Source of the DNA: Planctomycetota bacterium
Lineage (GTDB): Bacteria > Planctomycetota > Planctomycetia > Planctomycetales > Planctomycetaceae
Assembly: GCA_003669575.1 (NCBI GenBank)
Contig: QWOR01000326.1
Coordinates: 1 to 8,759, forward strand
Length of the DNA stretch: 8,759 nt
Direction of reading: 5' to 3'
Numbering within the stretch: the stretch's first letter is position 1; every line of letters begins with the position of its first letter. Both the position numbers and the translations under genes were made by a program. The notes beneath the pieces were generated by a model. The model was not told where the DNA came from, ran no database searches, and saw only the letters and a list, made by a program, of their open reading frames with translations. This document shows, piece by piece, positions 5,958 to 8,759 of this stretch.

Positions 5958-7253
5958 TCACTCCTCGTAATGCCACGTGTACATGATCGTCGGAGCCGTC
6001 CGGGAAAACTGCCAGTAGGCTTGCTTGCCCTGCTTCTTCTTGTCGAGATGTGGTCGTTTGCTGGCGGGGCGGTCTTCTTTCAACAACATGAACAGATCGC
6101 CCAGCACATCGGTGTTACCGCCGAAGTAGCTGTGGCCCATCATGGTCAGGTCGACGCGGCTGCAGTCGACGGTCTCAATGCCATCGACGATCACTGGCTT
6201 CCAGGCATCACCCGCCCGGGCCTCGGAATGCAGTCCCTTGGACGCGATCAGGGCGGAGTCACTCATATTGGCGTACAGGGTGACGCGTTCGCTGTGAGCC
6301 GCCACGCCGGGAGCCCACTTTTCGAAATCACTCCGCCCGACATCCGGAGCACACAGCACGACATTGGTGAACGGCTTCTCACCTTCCGGCGCGGGAAGGT
6401 CGCTCAGGCTCTCCATGACGATGCGATTGCCCATGCTGTGAACGACGATGTGAATGCGGGTATCCTCAGGGACTCCCTCGCGGAGTGTAGTCAGGAACTG
6501 CGTGAACGGAGCCACTGACGCTTTGTTAATCGGCTCATCACTGCTGTATTTCATCACGCCACCCTGTGTCGGCCAGCAGTAAGCCACAGCTGCGCCGTTG
6601 AACGGAATGTCGAGTGCCAGTTGAGCGGTGCGGGCGACCGCTGATTCAAACGAGACGTTGAACCCGTGGATGAACACGAGAAGATCGTGCTGGCGCGATC
6701 GCTCGACGAGATCGTTCACCCCCGCCAGAAAATCGGCTTCGGTGAGCGGTTCTGAGTCGACCGCTGCTGAAGCACCGTCGTTGGCAGAGGCACTGACTGT
6801 CGAAACTCGCGACTTGGTGTTCTTGACCTGGAACTCTTCGCCCTTGCGATGTCGAGGCAGAGTGACGTTGCAGAGTCCATACTGCGGCTCGTCCAGGACC
6901 TGGTTCGCAGCTTCGGGTTCACCGGGTGACTCGAACCATCCGCGGTTGGTCGCCACGTAGATGTTCCAGCTGCTGGAGTCGTCGGACCAGTCGGTGACGG
7001 CGACTGATTCGGCCAGCGTGTCGACGTAACTGGCCAGCGAGGTCATGACCAGCGCGTGAGCCTTGCCGCTGCGAATCTCGTCCTCCATGGCGGTGTCGTA
7101 CACGACCCCCATGCTTTTGTTTTTCAGGACGGGGGGATCGGGGACCCGGCAGCTCCACATGATGAGAGTGCCCACTAGCGCGCAGAACAGCGCCGTCCAC
7201 CGACGGGGTAGGAATGAAATACGAGCGGGGATTGGATCATCCATGATCTTCAT
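5958..7253 (-). CDS. DUF900-type alpha/beta hydrolase, probably membrane-anchored
   Basis: This encodes 431 residues resembling the DUF900 (COG4782) esterase/lipase-like family. A hydrophobic segment at about 20-34 ends in MWSC, a weak lipobox with Cys35, so it is either lipidated or held by an uncleaved anchor and acts outside the cytoplasm. NIYVATNRG (97-105) matches the family's opening motif. LLVFIHGFNVSFE (191-203) supplies the oxyanion-side HGFN. VHSMGN (271-276) carries the probable nucleophile Ser273. Asp304 in CAPDVGRSDF and His374 in MGHSYF could complete the triad. The substrate is unknown. About 35 residues after the catalytic domain form a Lys-rich, then aromatic tail ending TWHYEE. 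The start at 7253 has no clear Shine-Dalgarno, and an ATG at 7244 is an alternative. It lies 178 bases downstream of kbl on the same strand, with no recognisable promoter in the gap. Confidence 0.87.
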   Translation of the reverse strand: MKIMDDPIPARISFLPRRWTALFCALVGTLIMWSCRVPDPPVLKNKSMGVVYDTAMEDEIRSGKAHALVMTSLASYVDTLAESVAVTDWSDDSSSWNIYVATNRGWFESPGEPEAANQVLDEPQYGLCNVTLPRHRKGEEFQVKNTKSRVSTVSASANDGASAAVDSEPLTEADFLAGVNDLVERSRQHDLLVFIHGFNVSFESAVARTAQLALDIPFNGAAVAYCWPTQGGVMKYSSDEPINKASVAPFTQFLTTLREGVPEDTRIHIVVHSMGNRIVMESLSDLPAPEGEKPFTNVVLCAPDVGRSDFEKWAPGVAAHSERVTLYANMSDSALIASKGLHSEARAGDAWKPVIVDGIETVDCSRVDLTMMGHSYFGGNTDVLGDLFMLLKEDRPASKRPHLDKKKQGKQAYWQFSRTAPTIMYTWHYEE

Positions 7254-7386
7254 CCGGGCGGAGGGCGTTCGGCTTGGAGAGATGTTCGTCTGTACGGGCG
7301 AGGCGCAGGATTCTGGTGGAACTGATGGGAAACGAAAAGAGCAATTGGCAGACGGTTGGCTGGCGGGTTGCTTGGTAGAGTTCAGG

Positions 7387-7412
7387 GCGTGAAAGCTCCA
7401 GCGGTCTCACGC
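7387..7412 (-). terminator. Possible stem-loop after kbl
   Basis: GCGTGA and TCACGC form a 6-bp stem around a 14-base loop, starting 19 bases after the kbl stop codon at 7432. It lacks a following U-run. It could end kbl transcription ahead of the hydrolase gene, but the long loop makes this weak. Confidence 0.28.
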
Positions 7413-7431
7413 ACACTTTTCGCCTGCGATA

Positions 7432-8610
7432 TCACAGCCCGGTGCGTGCTTTCTCGAAGGCGGCGATGGCTTGCTCCAGATCGTCGCGAGTATGCCCGGC
7501 GGAGATCTGCGTCCGGATGCGGGCCTTGCCTTGCGGAACAACGGGGTAGGAGAACCCGACGACGTAGACGCCTTGGTCCAGCATGCGTTCGGCCATCTTC
7601 CCCGCGAGGACCGCATCGCCCAGCATGACTGGAGCAATCGGATGCTCACCGGGCAGAATGTGAAAGCCTCGCCTCGTCATCTCCTCGCGGAAGAAGGCTG
7701 TGTTCGTCCACAAGTGTTGCCGCAGCTCTGGCTGTCGATCGATCAGTTCCAGCGCGGCGAGGGAGGCGGTCACGATGCTGGGGGCCAGAGAGTTTGAGAA
7801 AAGATACGGCCGTGATCGCTGGCGCAAGTACTCGACGATCTCCTTACGCCCGCTCGTGTACCCACCGCTCGCCCCGCCAAGGGCCTTGCCCAGTGTTCCG
7901 GTCAGGATGTCGATGCGGTCGAGCACGCCTTGTTTCTCGTGTGTCCCCCGTCCGTTCTCGCCGCAGAATCCGACCGCATGCGAATCGTCGACCATGACCA
8001 TCGCCTGGTACTTGTCGGCCAGCTCGCAGATCGCGGGCAAGTTCGCAAAGTACCCGTCCATCGAGAATACGCCGTCGGTCGCGATCAGCCGGAACCTGGT
8101 CGATCGCGCCGCCTTCAATTGGTCTTCGAGGTCGGCCATGTCGTTGTTGCGGTAGCGGAACCGCTGGGCTTTGCAGAGCCGCACGCCGTCGATGATGCTC
8201 GCATGGTTCAGCTCATCCGAGATCACCGCGTCTTCGGCACCCAGCAAGGTTTCGAACAGCCCGCCGTTGGCGTCAAAACACGACGAGTACAGGATCGTGT
8301 CCTCAGTCCCCAGGAACCGGCTGAGCGCAGCTTCGAGATCCTTGTGAATCTGCTGAGTGCCGCAGATGAATCGGACCGACGACAGACCGAACCCCCACTC
8401 GTGAAGTCCGCGCTGGGCCGCTTCGACCAGCACCGGATGATTCGACAGCCCGAGATAGTTGTTCGCACACAGGTTCAAAACCTCACGCCCGGCCGGGACT
8501 TCCACATGCGCGGACTGCGGACTCTGCAGGACGCGCTCGCCCTTGTAGAGCCCTGCATCGCGGATCGCCTGAGTCTGCTCCGTCAGGTACGCCTGAAAAT
8601 CACCGAGCAT
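7432..8610 (-). CDS. kbl: Glycine C-acetyltransferase (2-amino-3-ketobutyrate CoA ligase)
   Basis: This encodes 392 residues, close to the 398 of the E. coli enzyme, and aligns with it from the first residue. The PLP-dependent enzyme converts 2-amino-3-ketobutyrate and CoA to glycine and acetyl-CoA, the second step of threonine degradation, in the cytoplasm. Fold-type I alpha-oxoamine synthase motifs are present in order: NLCANNYLGL (46-55), SSVRFICGTQ (77-86), SSCFDANGG (109-117), SDELNHASIIDG with His136 that stacks on PLP, VDDSHAVGF with Asp208 that contacts the ring nitrogen, and TGTLGKALGG with the PLP-binding Lys242. The C-terminal domain includes PVVPQGKARIRTQ. The start at 8610 matches E. 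coli Kbl, but no Shine-Dalgarno is visible and a hairpin lies just upstream. No threonine dehydrogenase gene is in view, so the partner enzyme must lie outside the window or elsewhere in the genome. Confidence 0.97.
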   Translation of the reverse strand: MLGDFQAYLTEQTQAIRDAGLYKGERVLQSPQSAHVEVPAGREVLNLCANNYLGLSNHPVLVEAAQRGLHEWGFGLSSVRFICGTQQIHKDLEAALSRFLGTEDTILYSSCFDANGGLFETLLGAEDAVISDELNHASIIDGVRLCKAQRFRYRNNDMADLEDQLKAARSTRFRLIATDGVFSMDGYFANLPAICELADKYQAMVMVDDSHAVGFCGENGRGTHEKQGVLDRIDILTGTLGKALGGASGGYTSGRKEIVEYLRQRSRPYLFSNSLAPSIVTASLAALELIDRQPELRQHLWTNTAFFREEMTRRGFHILPGEHPIAPVMLGDAVLAGKMAERMLDQGVYVVGFSYPVVPQGKARIRTQISAGHTRDDLEQAIAAFEKARTGL

Positions 8611-8615
8611 GATTT

Positions 8616-8636
8616 GGGCTCGATGAGCGTGAGCCC
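8616..8636 (-). promoter_or_regulatory. Stem-loop just before the kbl start codon
   Basis: In the kbl leader GGGCTC and GAGCCC form a 6-bp G+C-rich stem around a 9-base loop, ending 5 bases before the ATG. The bases where a Shine-Dalgarno would lie are inside the stem and do not match one. It could restrict ribosome access, or kbl may be translated from a leader or initiation mode that ignores Shine-Dalgarno pairing. Confidence 0.35.
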
Positions 8637-8684
8637 GCCCAAGTGATCATTTTTGGAGCGTGGCGCGCGGCTCGCGAGCTCCGA

Positions 8685-8714
8685 TTGAACGCTGAGTTTG
8701 GAGCCGTGTACATT
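8685..8714 (+). promoter_or_regulatory. Possible promoter of the right-edge gene
   Basis: TTGAAC at 8685-8690 and TACATT at 8709-8714, each 4 of 6 to the sigma70 consensus, are separated by 18 bases. Transcription would start near 8721 and leave about 30 bases before the GTG at 8750, a normal leader length. The site lies in the 139-base divergent gap with kbl. Confidence 0.38.
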
Positions 8715-8737
8715 CCTCGCGTCCCGCAAACCATCAC

Positions 8738-8742
8738 AAGGA
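8738..8742 (+). promoter_or_regulatory. Shine-Dalgarno site of the right-edge gene
   Basis: AAGGA lies 7 bases before the GTG at 8750, an ideal spacing. This is the main evidence that a gene begins at the right edge and that its start codon is GTG. Confidence 0.55.
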
Positions 8743-8749
8743 ATCTCCA

Positions 8750-8759
8750 GTGGCAACCA
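8750..8759 (+). CDS. Start of a divergent gene cut by the right edge
   Basis: A GTG codon at 8750 is followed by GCA ACC, giving Met-Ala-Thr at the N-terminus before the window ends. The call rests on the well-spaced AAGGA and the promoter-like pair upstream. It would be transcribed divergently from kbl. Nothing can be said about its product. Confidence 0.5.

Noticed and set aside
5934..6518. A 194-codon plus-strand open frame
   Set aside because: It is antisense to the DUF900 hydrolase, whose family motifs are clear, and its translation has no recognisable features.
7930..8646. A 238-codon plus-strand open frame
   Set aside because: It lies opposite kbl. Long antisense frames are common opposite GC-rich genes, and kbl identity is certain.
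1..8759. CRISPR arrays, tRNA or rRNA genes, insertion sequences, toxin-antitoxin or defence operon
   Set aside because: I saw no regularly spaced repeats, no cloverleaf or rRNA-like stretches, no transposase motifs and no recognisable nuclease, toxin or sensor gene.

Overview
The window looks like chromosomal DNA from a planctomycete (phylum Planctomycetota). The strongest evidence is a DUF1559 protein with a prepilin-type N-terminus and the C-terminal H-X9-DG motif, a family greatly expanded in that phylum. A secreted beta-helix protein, a lipoprotein resembling DUF6263, and short charged proteins of a kind I associate with planctomycetes fit the same picture. Clear Shine-Dalgarno sites are present at only some genes. 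Hand-counted lines are near 60% GC in the right-hand gene but roughly 40-52% in the TPR-like gene at 5110-5943.

Layout. The left edge (1-82) probably holds the last codons of a plus-strand gene. From 3411 down to 216 five genes lie on the minus strand: the DUF1559 pseudopilin-like protein, a 51-residue very basic protein, an 82-residue very acidic protein, a DUF6263-like lipoprotein, and an 81-residue protein with two membrane segments. Gaps between them run from 50 to 182 bases. A pair of abutting stem-loops sits between the DUF1559 gene and the two small genes. A divergent control region (3412-3662) with a good sigma70-like promoter separates this block from a plus-strand secreted right-handed beta-helix protein. 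That protein carries an unexpected CXXCH motif. An AT-richer plus-strand gene for a helical, TPR-like protein follows and ends 14 bases from a convergent minus-strand alpha/beta hydrolase of the DUF900 type. Right of that is kbl (glycine C-acetyltransferase) on the minus strand. At the right edge a promoter, a ribosome binding site and a GTG codon mark the start of a divergent gene.

Function. Only kbl has a confident metabolic role: cleavage of 2-amino-3-ketobutyrate to glycine and acetyl-CoA in threonine breakdown. No threonine dehydrogenase is visible beside it. Most other products are predicted to be exported or membrane-bound (pseudopilin-like, lipoprotein, small membrane protein, beta-helix, anchored hydrolase), so the region is largely cell-envelope genes of unknown function. 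I see no tRNA, rRNA, insertion sequence, CRISPR array or recognisable defence system. The most unusual items are the oppositely charged small-protein pair with its structured leader, the CXXCH motif in the beta-helix protein, and the compositionally distinct TPR-like gene.
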